Shown: one piece after another, positions 49,379-60,600 of the stretch | How positions within the stretch are numbered: the first letter of the stretch is position 1 | How the letters are laid out: each line of letters starts with the position of its first letter | NCBI GenBank assembly: GCA_964605775.1 | Contig: CAZSDU010000013.1 | Coordinates: 1 to 64,000, forward strand | Direction of reading: 5' to 3' | DNA: 64,000 bases | Origin: CAZSDU01 sp964605775 | GTDB taxonomy: Bacteria; Bacteroidota; Bacteroidia; Bacteroidales; FEN-979 | The notes under the pieces: generated by a model | Seen by the model: the letters and a program-made list of their open reading frames with translations, nothing else | Told to the model about the DNA's origin: nothing | Databases searched by the model: none | Made by a program: the position numbers and the translations under genes

Positions 49379-52300
49379 ATGAGAAAAATTGTACTTCTAG
49401 TGATTGCTGCTTTCATGCTGAGCAGTATTTCATGGGCACAGTTAACCGGGGTGAAAACCATTCCCGGGAGCTATGCCACGATCGAAGCCGCCATAACAGC
49501 CCTGAATGCCCAGGGTGTCGGAGCGGGAGGGGTGACCTTCAATGTCGCCGCGAACCATGTCGAAACATTTACCACGCCGACTGCCGGCTATATCACAACC
49601 AATACCGGCACTTCAGCGAACCAGATCATTTTTCAGAAATCCGGCGCAGGTAACAACCCTAAGATCACTGCCGGGGTGGGAACCGGAACCCTGGATGCCA
49701 TCATCTGTTTCAATGGGGTTCAATACATCACCTTCGATGGTATTGATGTTGCGGAAAACGTTCTGAATACTACAGCCACGACAGAAATGGAATGGGGTTA
49801 CGCCCTGCTGAAAGTATCGGGGACACAGGGTTCCCAAAATATTACCATTAAAAATTGTACCATCTCCCTGCTGCAAACCTATACGGCCACTTACGGGATT
49901 TATGCCAATAACCACACTACTACGGTCACCACGCAGTTGACGGTGACCGACGTAGCCGGACAGAATTCCTACAATAAATTCTACGGCAACACCATTACCT
50001 CTTGCTACAACGGAATTTATCTGAGTGGCCGTGCCGATGTCACCCCTTTTACCTATTACGACCAGAACAATGACATCGGATCTGTAACTGGCAATACCTT
50101 TACAAACTTTGCCGGAGGATCATCTACTGCTTATGTCATTTATGTGGCTTATCAGAATAACCTGGCCGTTGCCAAAAATAGCATCAACGGAGGAACAGGT
50201 TCCACAGGAGCCATTTATGGCATCTATGGAGGCACCGCCACCAATGCCAATGCAAGTATTTTCAATAATACCATCACCCTGACCAGTGGAGGAACGACCG
50301 GATACCTTTATGGAATTTATAATTCCGGGATAGGGACAGGCGGCACTACCAATACCCTTACCATCAATGACAATACCATCCAGAACTGTACTTATCCTAC
50401 TGCTACTTCTGCTTATTTTTATGGAATTTATAATGCAGCCACCGCTTTCACCATCAATTTCTACGGGAATACGGTGAATAACAATGTGATCGGAGGAAGT
50501 TCCTATATGTATCTCAGCTATACCACTTCTGTTTCCGGAGGATACTGCAATGTCTATAACAATACGATCACAAATAACCAGCGGACAGGCAATGCAGCCA
50601 CCTGTTACATCTACGGATTATACGTTGTAGGTAGCGGCAATACCTCCATTCATGACAATACCATCAGCGGGAATGCCGTGACCGGAATAACAGGTTACGC
50701 TGCTTACGTTTACAGCCTTTATTGTTCCAATTCGGCTTCTTCACAAATGGTTTATAATAACACGATTTTCAATCAATCGGTTACTACGTCTTACACCTCA
50801 GCCTCAGCAGTTTACGGAATTTATTCCTATCCTGCCGCCGCCGGTGCCGCTACCAATGCCCTCTATAACAATAATGTCCATGACCTGACCATCACCAACT
50901 CTTCTTCCGGGTATGGTTATATCTATGGCATCTATGGCTATTACATGGGGAATAATTATTCCAATACCCTTTATAATATCACCGTCAGCAGCGCCACCGG
51001 TTATGGTTACGGCTACGGGTATTATATCGGAGGCGCCGGTATATTCAATGTGTATAAAAATAAGCTGTATAACGTATCCATGGCCGGAACATCCGGTTAT
51101 TATTACGGGATGTACGTCACATCCCCTACGACCGCTTATATTCACAACAACTATATCAGCGATCTGAAAACACCTGCTTCCACCAGCGCCAGCGGTCTTC
51201 ATGGAATCTATGTCGCTTCCGGAACCACTGTGAATCTTTATTACAATACCATTTACCTGAATTGCACCAACAGTTCTACCGCCGCGTTTTTCTCAGATGC
51301 CATCTACATAGCCACGGGTACAACTTCAGAGCTCCGGAACAACATCGCGATCAACCTTTCTACTGCTCCCGGAAGTGGGACTTACATTGCTGCCGCTTAC
51401 CGCAGAAGCTCTACCACGCTTACTTCCTACAACGCAGCATCCAACAACAACGACTTCTATGCCGGGACACCCAGCATCAACAACCTGATCTTCTACGACG
51501 GGACCAACAGCATTCAGACCATGGCTGCTTATAAAACCTTGGTTTCACCCAGGGATGCATCCTCTGTTACGGAATTGCCTCCCTTTGTTAATGTTGCCAC
51601 AACGCCTTATGACCTTCACCTCCAGACTACCATTCCGACCCAATGCGAAAGCGGCGGTTCTGTTGTATCAACCCCGGCCATCACCGTGGATTATGACAAC
51701 CATGCCCGTTATCCCAACGCCGGATATCCTGATAATCCCCTTTCGCCCGCCACTGCCCCTGATATCGGCGCGGATGAATTTGCAGGACGATTGCTGGATA
51801 TTTCGCCTCCGGTGATCACGTTTACTCCATTTTTAAATACTTCTTCGCTTTCAGCGAGGACATTGACCACCACCATCACCGACCAGACCGGTGTACCGAC
51901 CACTTTGCCGGGAATGCCGAGGTTGTACTGGAGGATCAATGCCGGTGCATGGAACAGCGTTCCTGCAAGCTGGGTCAGCGGAAGCACCTATACCTTTACT
52001 TTTGGAGCGGGTGCTGTTTTGAATGATGTCATCTCCTATTATATCGTTGCCCAGGACGTTGTTGCACCACCGAATATCGGCGCCAATCCTGCTGCAGGAG
52101 CAGCAGGGTTTACGGCCAATCCGCCGGCCTGCAGCACTCCGCCAACAACACCTTATTCCTACACGGTGGTCGGAACCATCTGCGGCAATAAAACCATTGG
52201 AACCGGTGGTGATTACGCCACCCTGACCGAGGCCGCAACTGCCCTGAACAACAACGAAATGACCTGCCCGGTGGTTTGGACCATCCTTTCCACCTACAGC

Positions 52301-55300
52301 TCGGCAGGAGAAACTTTCCCGATTGTAATCAATGCCAATCCCGGTTCCAGTTCAGTGAACACCCTTACCATCAAGCCAAATACCGGAGTCACTGCTTCCA
52401 TCTCCGGAGATTCACCGAGCGCTCCGGTTATTGCCGTCTTGAACAGTTATACGATTATTGACGGCTCTAACACTTCCTCCGGAACAACCCGGGATTTGAC
52501 CATCACCAATACTTCTGCCACTTCTCCCCAGGTTGTTTTCATCGGATCTAACGGTACCGTGCCTGTTACAAATGTTACCTTGAAGAATACGGTTATTGTT
52601 AATGGAGTGAATACCTCTTCCGCTGTAATAATAAGAGATATTGCCGGTACCGGGGGATATTTCAATAACATCACCATTCAGAACAACAGCATCCAGAAAG
52701 CATATTATGCCATTTTCTGCGTTGCTGCAACTGAATCTGGTAATGGAAGCGGAACCCTGATCACGGGAAACCTCATGAATTCCACCGGTGCCGATGCCCT
52801 TCTGGGTAACGGAGTTTATGCCCAGGGGGTTGACGGTATCACCGTAAGCGATAATTTAATTGGAAATATCACACAGGGAAGCTATACCTTTTTACCTACC
52901 GGAATCTGGTTTGCCACTGATACGAAAAACGGTATCATCTCTGGAAATGTTATTTCAAACATTGCCTATACCGGCACCAGTTCTTATTCAGCCAGGGGTA
53001 TTGTTATCTCCACCGCCGTCATTAATGCAAACATTGACATTCTTAATAACAAGATTACTGGCCTTTCAGCTTCCGGCAGCACCCAACCCTATGGGATTTA
53101 CGTCTTTTCTACCATGTCGGGAGTCAGGGTCGAGAACAATGAAGTGGGAGCAATACTCAACAGCAAAACCGGCGGTTATGGTGCAAGAGGTATCTATATT
53201 GCGACCGGGTTGGCATCTAGTGCCGTCAGGGTGATAAACAATGCTGTATATGATGTTAAATGCACAGGCGATGCAAGTCAGACATACTGGGGCATCGGGA
53301 TCGGTACTGACGGGGCTACAGGAGGTGTCATTATTAATAACAATTCTGTTTACTTATCAGGATCCTATGCCGGTTATAATGCAGCAACAATTTCTGCTGC
53401 ACTTTATTTGGGCAGTCCAGCTACAGCCATTGATGTTCGTAACAATATGCTGATGAATACTTATGACAACACTGCCAGTACGACCGATAAATCTTATGCC
53501 ATTTACAATGCCGCTGCCAATACTGCCTTTGTTCCCATCAACTATAACGATTACTATGTTTCCGGGACCCCGGGCGTACTGGGTTATCAGGGAGCAGATG
53601 TCACCACCCTGGCAGCATGGAAAATTGCCACGGGACAAGACGCCAACTCCCTCAACAATGACCCCCTGTTCACTTCCACCACCAATTTGCTTCCAACCAC
53701 CACGGGGATGAACAATGCAGGGGTTTACCTGGCCTTGGTACCCAAGGATATCCTCGGAGTCAACCGCAGTAACCCTCCGGATATGGGCGCTTATGAATAT
53801 GCTCCCGATCCCGTTGTGGTAACCATAGCTGCCACCGCACTGACGGCCAATACCGCCACCCTCAACGGAACGGTCATGGCCAACGGCCTCAACCTTAACA
53901 CCTGGTTTGATTATGGCTTGGACAATACTTATGGAACCAGTCTGGCTGGTGTACCCGCAACCGTCTCGGGATCCACTGTCACTCCCATCTCCCTTGCCAT
54001 CAGCGGTCTTCAGCCCAATACAACTTATCACTTCAGGGCACGTGCCGTCGGTACGATCACTGCTTACGGTTCGGATCTGACCTTTACGACTCCGGCCCTG
54101 CCACCAACGGTTGTTACCACTGCAGCAACAGGGGTTACCACAACTGCTGCCACGCTCAACGGAACCGTCAATGCCAACGATGCCTCCACTGCGGTTACTT
54201 TTGAATATGGACCAACTACCTTATATGGTTCATTTGCCGCCGGTGTGCCTCCGACTGTGACAGGAACAAGCGTTACCCCATGCAGCGCTGCTATTTCCGG
54301 CTTGCAACCCAATACCCTTTATCATTACCGTATTGTCGGGACCAACTCCGGTGGAACATCCAATGGCAACGACATGACCTTTACCACAGCAGCAGCGCCT
54401 CCGATTGTAGTCACCAACCCGGCTTCCAACATCGGTACCACTTCTGCTACCCTGAACGGCAGCGTTACTGCCCTCAATGCTTCCACTACGGTAACCTTCC
54501 AATATGGTCTGACCCTGGCTTATGAATTACCCCCTGTTGCCGGTGTACCCTCACCCGTAACCGGAAATGTGGCCACGGCAGTATCTGCCAACCTGGTTGG
54601 TTTATTGACCAACACTACTTACCACTTCCGTTGTGTTGGCGTGAATGCCGGTGGAACCACTTATGGCGCTGACCAGACCTTCCTGAGCGGATGTCCTCCT
54701 GTTGGTCCTGCCGGGCCTATCACCGGATCTACCAGTGTTTGTACCAACAGCACAGGCATGGTTTATACGGTAGCCCCGATCACCAATGCGGTTGGTTACG
54801 TCTGGGGCGTCCCAACGGGCGCAGTCATCACTGCCGGTGCCAATACCAACAGCATAACAGTGACTTTTGGCTCTAATTCAGGCAATGTTTCAGTTTACGG
54901 AACCGGTCCTTGCGGAGATGGAACCCCTTCAAGTCTCGCCGTCGTCGTTAACCCACTACCAGTTCCTACGATTATGGGTCCGGCCTCTGCTTGCCAGGGA
55001 ACCAATACCAATGTTTATAACACTGAAGCTGGAATGACCGGTTATGTCTGGACCGTTTCAGCCGGAGGCGTCATCACTGCAGGTGCAGGCACCAATGCTA
55101 TCACTGTACAGTGGAATAACACAGGAGCCCAGACTGTTACCGTGAATTACATCAATGGCAACGGTTGTACCGCTCCCGCCCCCACTTCTTATGCAGTCAC
55201 CGTGAATGCTGCTCCGGTTCCGACCATTACCGGGCCTACCAGCATGTGCGTTAATTCTGGCTATTTCGATTATTACACTCAGGGAGGAATGACCGGCTAT

Positions 55301-56230
55301 GTCTGGACCGTTTCTTCAGGAGGCACCATCACCTTCGGACAAGGTACCAGCCAAATCCAGGTAACCTGGAATACCGCCGGCGCCCAGACCGTAACCGTGA
55401 ACTATGCCAATGCCAATGGATGCTACGCCCTCACCCCGACTTCACTCGCTGTAACCGTTGATCCATTACCAGGCACTGCAGGAAATATCACAGGTACCGC
55501 TGCTGTCTGCGGCGGCGCTCTGGGAATTGCTTATTCCATTGCCCCCGTTACCAATGCAGTATCTTATGTATGGAACCTGCCTGCCGGCGCTACCATCGCT
55601 ACTGGCTTTAACACCAATAGCATCACCGTTGATTTTGCCGACAATGCCTCCTCCGGGAATATTACTGCCCAGGGAAATAACCTTTGCGGCAATGGTACTC
55701 CTTCAGCTCCCTTTGCTGTCACTGTTACACCAAAACCCGCCACACCTTTGGTCACCTCTCTGGACATAACACTGAACAGCAGTGCTCCCACCGGAAACCA
55801 ATGGTACTTCTCACCTACTGAAACCGGTACCGGAACTCCTATTTCAGGAGCCACAGGCCAGGTTTATGTAGCTACGGAAACCGGCTGGTACTGGACAGTT
55901 GTTACGATAGGTGGTTGTAGTTCTGATCCTTCCAACCGTGAATATATTCTGGTTACAGGACAACAAGAACTGCAGGCTGGTAACTTCAACATCTTCCCAT
56001 CACCCAATGATGGCAGGTTCACCGTCTCAATGTCCTCTGCAACCCTTGAAAAATTCAACATCACGATTTATAACAACCTCGGACAAAATATCTTCGAGTT
56101 GCGTGATGTGGAAGTCAACGGGAATGTTCAACAAACCATCGACCTGAGAAAAGCTGGAAACGGTATCTATACCGTTGTATTCCAGAGCAACAACCATCAG
56201 GTAACCAAAAAAGTGCTCATTAATAAATAA
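49379..56230 (+). CDS. Giant modular T9SS surface protein (beta-helix, FN3-like, PKD-like)
   Basis: The 2283-residue protein has a signal peptide (ending SWAQ). About 25-800 and 930-1450 are parallel beta-helix regions built from short turns rich in Asn and Tyr (NITIKNCTIS, IYNNTI-like strands, NNNSVYLSG). A linking beta domain with YWRINAGAWNSVP lies at about 815-900. Three FN3-like modules at about 1480, 1575 and 1675 share ATLNGTV … NTTYHFR. Four PKD-like modules of about 85 residues follow (about 1775-2125; CVNS…GYVWTVSSGGTI…VTWN). The last 80 residues (NIFPSPNDGRFTVSMSS … GIYTVVFQSNNHQVTKKVLINK) are a type A T9SS domain. Beta-helices often bind or cut polysaccharide, but no catalytic motif was found; adhesion is the inference. 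Confidence 0.88.
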   Translation: MRKIVLLVIAAFMLSSISWAQLTGVKTIPGSYATIEAAITALNAQGVGAGGVTFNVAANHVETFTTPTAGYITTNTGTSANQIIFQKSGAGNNPKITAGVGTGTLDAIICFNGVQYITFDGIDVAENVLNTTATTEMEWGYALLKVSGTQGSQNITIKNCTISLLQTYTATYGIYANNHTTTVTTQLTVTDVAGQNSYNKFYGNTITSCYNGIYLSGRADVTPFTYYDQNNDIGSVTGNTFTNFAGGSSTAYVIYVAYQNNLAVAKNSINGGTGSTGAIYGIYGGTATNANASIFNNTITLTSGGTTGYLYGIYNSGIGTGGTTNTLTINDNTIQNCTYPTATSAYFYGIYNAATAFTINFYGNTVNNNVIGGSSYMYLSYTTSVSGGYCNVYNNTITNNQRTGNAATCYIYGLYVVGSGNTSIHDNTISGNAVTGITGYAAYVYSLYCSNSASSQMVYNNTIFNQSVTTSYTSASAVYGIYSYPAAAGAATNALYNNNVHDLTITNSSSGYGYIYGIYGYYMGNNYSNTLYNITVSSATGYGYGYGYYIGGAGIFNVYKNKLYNVSMAGTSGYYYGMYVTSPTTAYIHNNYISDLKTPASTSASGLHGIYVASGTTVNLYYNTIYLNCTNSSTAAFFSDAIYIATGTTSELRNNIAINLSTAPGSGTYIAAAYRRSSTTLTSYNAASNNNDFYAGTPSINNLIFYDGTNSIQTMAAYKTLVSPRDASSVTELPPFVNVATTPYDLHLQTTIPTQCESGGSVVSTPAITVDYDNHARYPNAGYPDNPLSPATAPDIGADEFAGRLLDISPPVITFTPFLNTSSLSARTLTTTITDQTGVPTTLPGMPRLYWRINAGAWNSVPASWVSGSTYTFTFGAGAVLNDVISYYIVAQDVVAPPNIGANPAAGAAGFTANPPACSTPPTTPYSYTVVGTICGNKTIGTGGDYATLTEAATALNNNEMTCPVVWTILSTYSSAGETFPIVINANPGSSSVNTLTIKPNTGVTASISGDSPSAPVIAVLNSYTIIDGSNTSSGTTRDLTITNTSATSPQVVFIGSNGTVPVTNVTLKNTVIVNGVNTSSAVIIRDIAGTGGYFNNITIQNNSIQKAYYAIFCVAATESGNGSGTLITGNLMNSTGADALLGNGVYAQGVDGITVSDNLIGNITQGSYTFLPTGIWFATDTKNGIISGNVISNIAYTGTSSYSARGIVISTAVINANIDILNNKITGLSASGSTQPYGIYVFSTMSGVRVENNEVGAILNSKTGGYGARGIYIATGLASSAVRVINNAVYDVKCTGDASQTYWGIGIGTDGATGGVIINNNSVYLSGSYAGYNAATISAALYLGSPATAIDVRNNMLMNTYDNTASTTDKSYAIYNAAANTAFVPINYNDYYVSGTPGVLGYQGADVTTLAAWKIATGQDANSLNNDPLFTSTTNLLPTTTGMNNAGVYLALVPKDILGVNRSNPPDMGAYEYAPDPVVVTIAATALTANTATLNGTVMANGLNLNTWFDYGLDNTYGTSLAGVPATVSGSTVTPISLAISGLQPNTTYHFRARAVGTITAYGSDLTFTTPALPPTVVTTAATGVTTTAATLNGTVNANDASTAVTFEYGPTTLYGSFAAGVPPTVTGTSVTPCSAAISGLQPNTLYHYRIVGTNSGGTSNGNDMTFTTAAAPPIVVTNPASNIGTTSATLNGSVTALNASTTVTFQYGLTLAYELPPVAGVPSPVTGNVATAVSANLVGLLTNTTYHFRCVGVNAGGTTYGADQTFLSGCPPVGPAGPITGSTSVCTNSTGMVYTVAPITNAVGYVWGVPTGAVITAGANTNSITVTFGSNSGNVSVYGTGPCGDGTPSSLAVVVNPLPVPTIMGPASACQGTNTNVYNTEAGMTGYVWTVSAGGVITAGAGTNAITVQWNNTGAQTVTVNYINGNGCTAPAPTSYAVTVNAAPVPTITGPTSMCVNSGYFDYYTQGGMTGYVWTVSSGGTITFGQGTSQIQVTWNTAGAQTVTVNYANANGCYALTPTSLAVTVDPLPGTAGNITGTAAVCGGALGIAYSIAPVTNAVSYVWNLPAGATIATGFNTNSITVDFADNASSGNITAQGNNLCGNGTPSAPFAVTVTPKPATPLVTSLDITLNSSAPTGNQWYFSPTETGTGTPISGATGQVYVATETGWYWTVVTIGGCSSDPSNREYILVTGQQELQAGNFNIFPSPNDGRFTVSMSSATLEKFNITIYNNLGQNIFELRDVEVNGNVQQTIDLRKAGNGIYTVVFQSNNHQVTKKVLINK

Positions 56231-56246
56231 GCATGATAACTTCACC

Positions 56247-56280
56247 CCTGCTCCCCTCCGCCCTTTCAGAGGGGAGCAGG
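56247..56280. repeat. Strong inverted repeat after the giant gene, possible terminator or palindromic repeat
   Basis: Arms CCTGCTCCCCTC (56247-56258) and GAGGGGAGCAGG (56269-56280) pair perfectly over 12 bases with a ten-base loop. No T-run follows, so it is not a standard intrinsic terminator. Its C-run/G-run makeup resembles the insert in hutI. Confidence 0.7.
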
Positions 56281-56382
56281 CCGGTGATGTTACCCCCCTC
56301 TTTTCTGCCTTTCCCCCCAGCTTGTTAATTGTTAGCTTGTTACTTTATCACCTTGTCATGTGATAATTTTATTGCTTTTACT

Positions 56383-56390
56383 TATCTTTG
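56383..56390 (+). promoter_or_regulatory. Putative -7 promoter element TATCTTTG before hldD
   Basis: Exact TAnnTTTG match, 23 bases before the ATG at 56414. The in-frame GTG at 56360 lies upstream of it and so cannot be the start of a transcript made here. Confidence 0.55.
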
Positions 56391-56413
56391 CTCCTGCCTC
56401 AAAAAAAAATCTT

Positions 56414-57445
56414 ATGATCATCGTCACCGGAGCTGCCGGGTTCATCGGAAGTTGTATGGTCAGCAAACTAAACAACAAAGGACTAAAGGATATCGTCCTG
56501 GTGGATGATTTCAGCCATGCTTCGAAAAAAAACAACTACATCCATAAAGTTTACCGTGAACTGGTGGATCGGAGGGATTTATTCAAGTGGCTCCAGAAAC
56601 ACAACCACGATATTGACTTTATCTTTCATATCGGGGCGCGTACCGATACCACGGAATTCAATATGACCATCTTCGAGGAATTGAACCTGAACTTCAGTAA
56701 ATCGGTATGGAATTTTTGCACCCTTAACCACATTCCTCTGATTTATGCTTCAAGCGCTGCTACTTATGGAGATGGAAGCCTGGGGTATGATGATCAGGAT
56801 CCTGCCCTTTCGTTCAAGCTGAATCCCCTGAATCCATACGGCATATCGAAAAATGAATTCGATCAATGGGTGATACAGCAAAAAAATAGTCCCCCGGCCT
56901 GGTACGGACTGAAATTTTTTAATGTCTTTGGTCCCAATGAATACCACAAAGGAAGAATGGCCAGTGTGGTGTTTCATGCCTATAATCAGATACAGGATAC
57001 AGGATCCAAGATGCATAATGTAAAAGCAGACAAAGACGATCCTATATCCCGCATCCCGCATCCTGCATCTGTCAGACTGTTTCGCTCTCATAATCCTGAA
57101 TACCCTGATGGCGGCCAGCTTCGTGACTTTATCTATGTCAAAGACGTGACTGATGTGATCTGGTTTCTGATGAATCACCGGAAAAACTCGGGAATTTACA
57201 ATCTGGGGACAGGAAAAGCCAGGACATTTATCGACCTTGCCAAAGCGGTTTTTTCTTCCCTTAATCTTAGCCCGGAAATTGAATTTATCGATACCCCTGC
57301 AGATATCCGGGATAAATACCAATACTTTACGGAAGCTAAAATGGATAAACTGCTTTCCATTGGATATTCGAAACCATTTTTCACCCTCGAAGCCGGGATT
57401 GAAGAATATATACAGGGGTATCTTGTGAATTCAGGATACTGTTAA
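56414..57445 (+). CDS. hldD: ADP-L-glycero-D-manno-heptose 6-epimerase
   Basis: The 343-residue short-chain dehydrogenase-type epimerase makes the heptose precursor for the lipopolysaccharide core. Visible marks are VTGAAGFIGS (NADP site), ASSAATYGDG with Ser114, the catalytic pair Tyr142 and Lys146 in PYGISK, FFNVFGPNEYHKGRMASVVFHA and RDFIYVKDV. I chose the ATG at 56414 because the promoter lies between it and the GTG upstream. Residues about 194-219 are an extra loop encoded by heptamer repeats (see entry), between FHAYNQ and VRLFRSH, where the family normally has a short link. It stands alone between two giant surface protein genes. Confidence 0.93.
   Translation: MIIVTGAAGFIGSCMVSKLNNKGLKDIVLVDDFSHASKKNNYIHKVYRELVDRRDLFKWLQKHNHDIDFIFHIGARTDTTEFNMTIFEELNLNFSKSVWNFCTLNHIPLIYASSAATYGDGSLGYDDQDPALSFKLNPLNPYGISKNEFDQWVIQQKNSPPAWYGLKFFNVFGPNEYHKGRMASVVFHAYNQIQDTGSKMHNVKADKDDPISRIPHPASVRLFRSHNPEYPDGGQLRDFIYVKDVTDVIWFLMNHRKNSGIYNLGTGKARTFIDLAKAVFSSLNLSPEIEFIDTPADIRDKYQYFTEAKMDKLLSIGYSKPFFTLEAGIEEYIQGYLVNSGYC
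56989..57072 (+). repeat. 84-bp in-frame heptamer element in hldD with inverted arms
   Basis: Twelve 7-base steps from 56989. Left arm: GATACAG, GATACAG, GATCCAA, GATGCAT. Right arm: TATCCCG, CATCCCG, CATCCTG, CATCTGT, whose reverse complement reads as GATGCAG/GATGCGG units. The arms are therefore the same heptamer family in opposite directions around a centre. 84 is a multiple of both 3 and 7, so the frame is kept. Confidence 0.85.
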
Positions 57446-57576
57446 ATTCACATGATTAATTACATATTTGGGTGAGAATAAAAATGATCCAAACACATAT
57501 ACTTGCTTCGAAAAAACTAATGTCATAAATTATTTTGTATATTTACAGCCATTATTGTATCCGGAAACTGACATTT

Positions 57577-57597
57577 TATTCCTTTCTGGAAGGAATA
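57577..57597. promoter_or_regulatory. Short inverted repeat in the leader region of the GEVED protein gene
   Basis: TATTCCTT and AAGGAATA (8-base arms, five-base gap) lie 79 bases before the ATG at 57676. No T-run follows. It could be an operator or an RNA hairpin. The rest of the 230-base gap (57446-57675) is AT-rich with nothing else I recognise. Confidence 0.3.
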
Positions 57598-57675
57598 GTT
57601 TGAATTATTTATTATGATGATTTAACCCTATATATATCCGTTATTAATATTGTAAATAACCTAAATCTTAATTTT

Positions 57676-60600
57676 ATGAAAAAAATCTTTACTTTCTTAA
57701 TTGCGCTTCTCCTGTTGGCCGGTAACTCTTACGCAGTTATCGTTACCATCGGAACCGAAACTTCTTCTCAGAGGCAACCATTTGGTATGTACTGGGGATT
57801 TGAAAGATCAGCTTCCATCTATACGGCGGCTGAAATGACCACTTTCGGTACCATCTCCACCATCAGTTGGTATGTCGCAACTTCTCAGACCACCAACTGC
57901 CCGACGAAGATCTACCTGAAAACGACTACGGCTACGACCCTGACCGCCGATACCTGGGCCAATATGACAACCGGGGCCACCCTGGTTTATGATGCCACCC
58001 GGAATTTTTCAACCACCGGCTGGGTAACCATTGATGTGACTGATTTTAACTATAACAGCAACAATCTTCTGGTATTGTGTGAAACCAATTACACAGGAGG
58101 AGGCACAACCAGCTACCCTTATTTTCGTTACACAACAACTTCTACAAGCCAGCATGAGTACTGGTCTCAGGATAATTCAGCGCCGACCGGGACAGGCACC
58201 ACGAATACCTACAGGCCAAATATTCAGTTTAATATTCTGACTACCGATCCAACCCTGATGGCCACACCGAACACTCTGGCTTTTGGATATATTCCCTTCG
58301 GAAGTAGTTCGGCACAACAGAGTTATGTGCTGGAGGGGCTCAACCTGACTGCTGGACCCATTGTCGTGACAGCTCCGGCAGGATTTGGCATTTCCCTCAC
58401 CAGCGGAGGTCCCTATACCAGCACCGTCAATGTTACCTATACTCCGCCAACATTTACCCAGACCATTTATGCAAGGTTCACCCCTAATGCTCCAAATACC
58501 ACTTACTCTGCCAATATAACGCATGTCGGGGGCGGAGCGAATATGAATCTCGCTGTTACCGGAACTTCTGATTTGTTCAATTCCTATTGCACCTCTGTGG
58601 CCACCTATACGGGTGATGAAGAAATTTTTAATGTAACGGTTGGAGGGATCAATAACACTTCTGATTGTTCTACCCTGGCTCCCGGCCCTGGCTCCATCAA
58701 TCAGAGGTACAGCAATTATTATTATGCTGTTACACCTGCCTCCATGGGAAAAGGTTCAACCCAGAATTTCAGCGTTCAGGTTGGTACCTGTGGGGGAAAC
58801 TACAGCAATGCTGTTAAAATTTTCATCGATTATAATCAGAACGGACTGCTTACAGATGCCGGTGAGGAAGTATATGTAAGTCCCACATCGACATCCGGCG
58901 CGCATACTGAAACAGGTAGTTTTGTCGTCCCTCTTACAGCAACGCCAGGATATACGCTGATGCGCGTTGTCAATGTGGAAACATCACTCCCAAGTTCTAT
59001 CCTCCCATGCGGTACTTATGGATGGGGCGAAACCGAAGATTACAAAGTCGCCATTGCCGCTGCCCCGGATGTCACTACTACCGCTTCCACTTCAGTTGGT
59101 GCTACCCTTGCTACCCTTAATGCCAATGTCAGTGCAAATTTTGCCACCACTACCGTTACTTTCGAATATGGTACCATGGCCACCCCGCCCTTTGACCATA
59201 CCATTGTGTTCCCAATGCCCGTTACCAATCAAAACTCTACCGTATCCTGGGTCGAAAACGGCCTGCAACCCAATACAACCTATTATTTCAGGGCTTTAGG
59301 TACGAACTCTATTGGATCTGCTAACGGCTCTATTCTGTCCTTCACTACAACCATGGTTCCTCCGGCAATAACCACCAATGATGCCACCATTGTCGGGGCA
59401 ACATTTGCCACCTTGAACGGAAACGGTAATGCCTTCAACGCAAATACAACTGTTTCCTTTGAATATGGCCAAACCATGGGTGGTCCTTATCCCAGCACCA
59501 CTCCGGCCACTCCGGGTACCCTTTCAGGCCATACACCTACCAATTTCTCAGCTACGGTAACAGGTTTGGTCATTAACACAAATTATTATTACAGGGCTAA
59601 AGGTGTAAATGCTGCCGGTACCACTTATGGTCTGGAGAAAACCTTCTACACCACCTGCGTTGTTCCTCCCAATCCCGGAGCCATCAGCGGACCAACAGGT
59701 GTTTGCAAGAACGGGACTGACTATGTTTACTCCGTAGCCATGGTTCCTTATGGGTTTATCTATGAATGGATTTTCCCCGCCGGATTTACCATCACCAGCT
59801 TCCCAAATTCTAACGAGGTTACTGTCAGTGTCTCTGGAACAGCCGTTTCAGGGACTGTTTCTGTCCGTGCCGTCAGCGATTGCGGAGCTCCCAGCGCTTA
59901 TTCCACCAAAGCTGTGACCGTCAACAATCTACCCGTTCCGACCGTGAGCGGGAATTCGCCGGTTTGCCAGTATGTTTCTAATGCTTATTCCACCCAGGCC
60001 GGGAATTCAACTTATATCTGGAATGTTTCTCCCGATGGCACCATTACCCCCACATCAAATCCCGAGGTGATCAATGTGGTATGGAATGCTGACGGACCGA
60101 AAACCGTCAACGTCATCTACACCAACCCCGCTACCGGATGTACAGCTGCAACTCCAGGAACCAAGGCTGTAACGGTGAATGCTTCACCGGTGCCAACCAT
60201 CACAGGTCCGACCAATATGTGCGTAAATTCAGGATACTTTAATTACAGCACTGAAACAGGGAAAACCAATTATATCTGGACCGTTTCTTCAGGCGGCAGC
60301 ATTACCGGCGGACAGGGGACATCACAGATCGAAGTGACCTGGAATACCCCGGGGGCCAAAACAGTCACTGTGAACTATTCCGATGTAAATACCTGTTCAG
60401 CACCTCAGCCTGCTGTTTATGATGTAGCCGTTGATGGAATTCCAGGCGCTGCAGGATCCATCAGTGGTCCATCCAATGTTTGTTATGGATCCACAGGATC
60501 TGTATACGCTGTTGCTCCGATTGCCAACGCCGCTTATTATGTCTGGTCCTTGCCAGCCGGAGCCAGTATTGTTGCCGGTGAAGGAACCAACACCATAACG

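Noticed and set aside
56750..57322. 190-codon minus-strand open frame opposite hldD
   Set aside because: Shadow of a clear enzyme gene; part of it is just the heptamer repeat read backwards.
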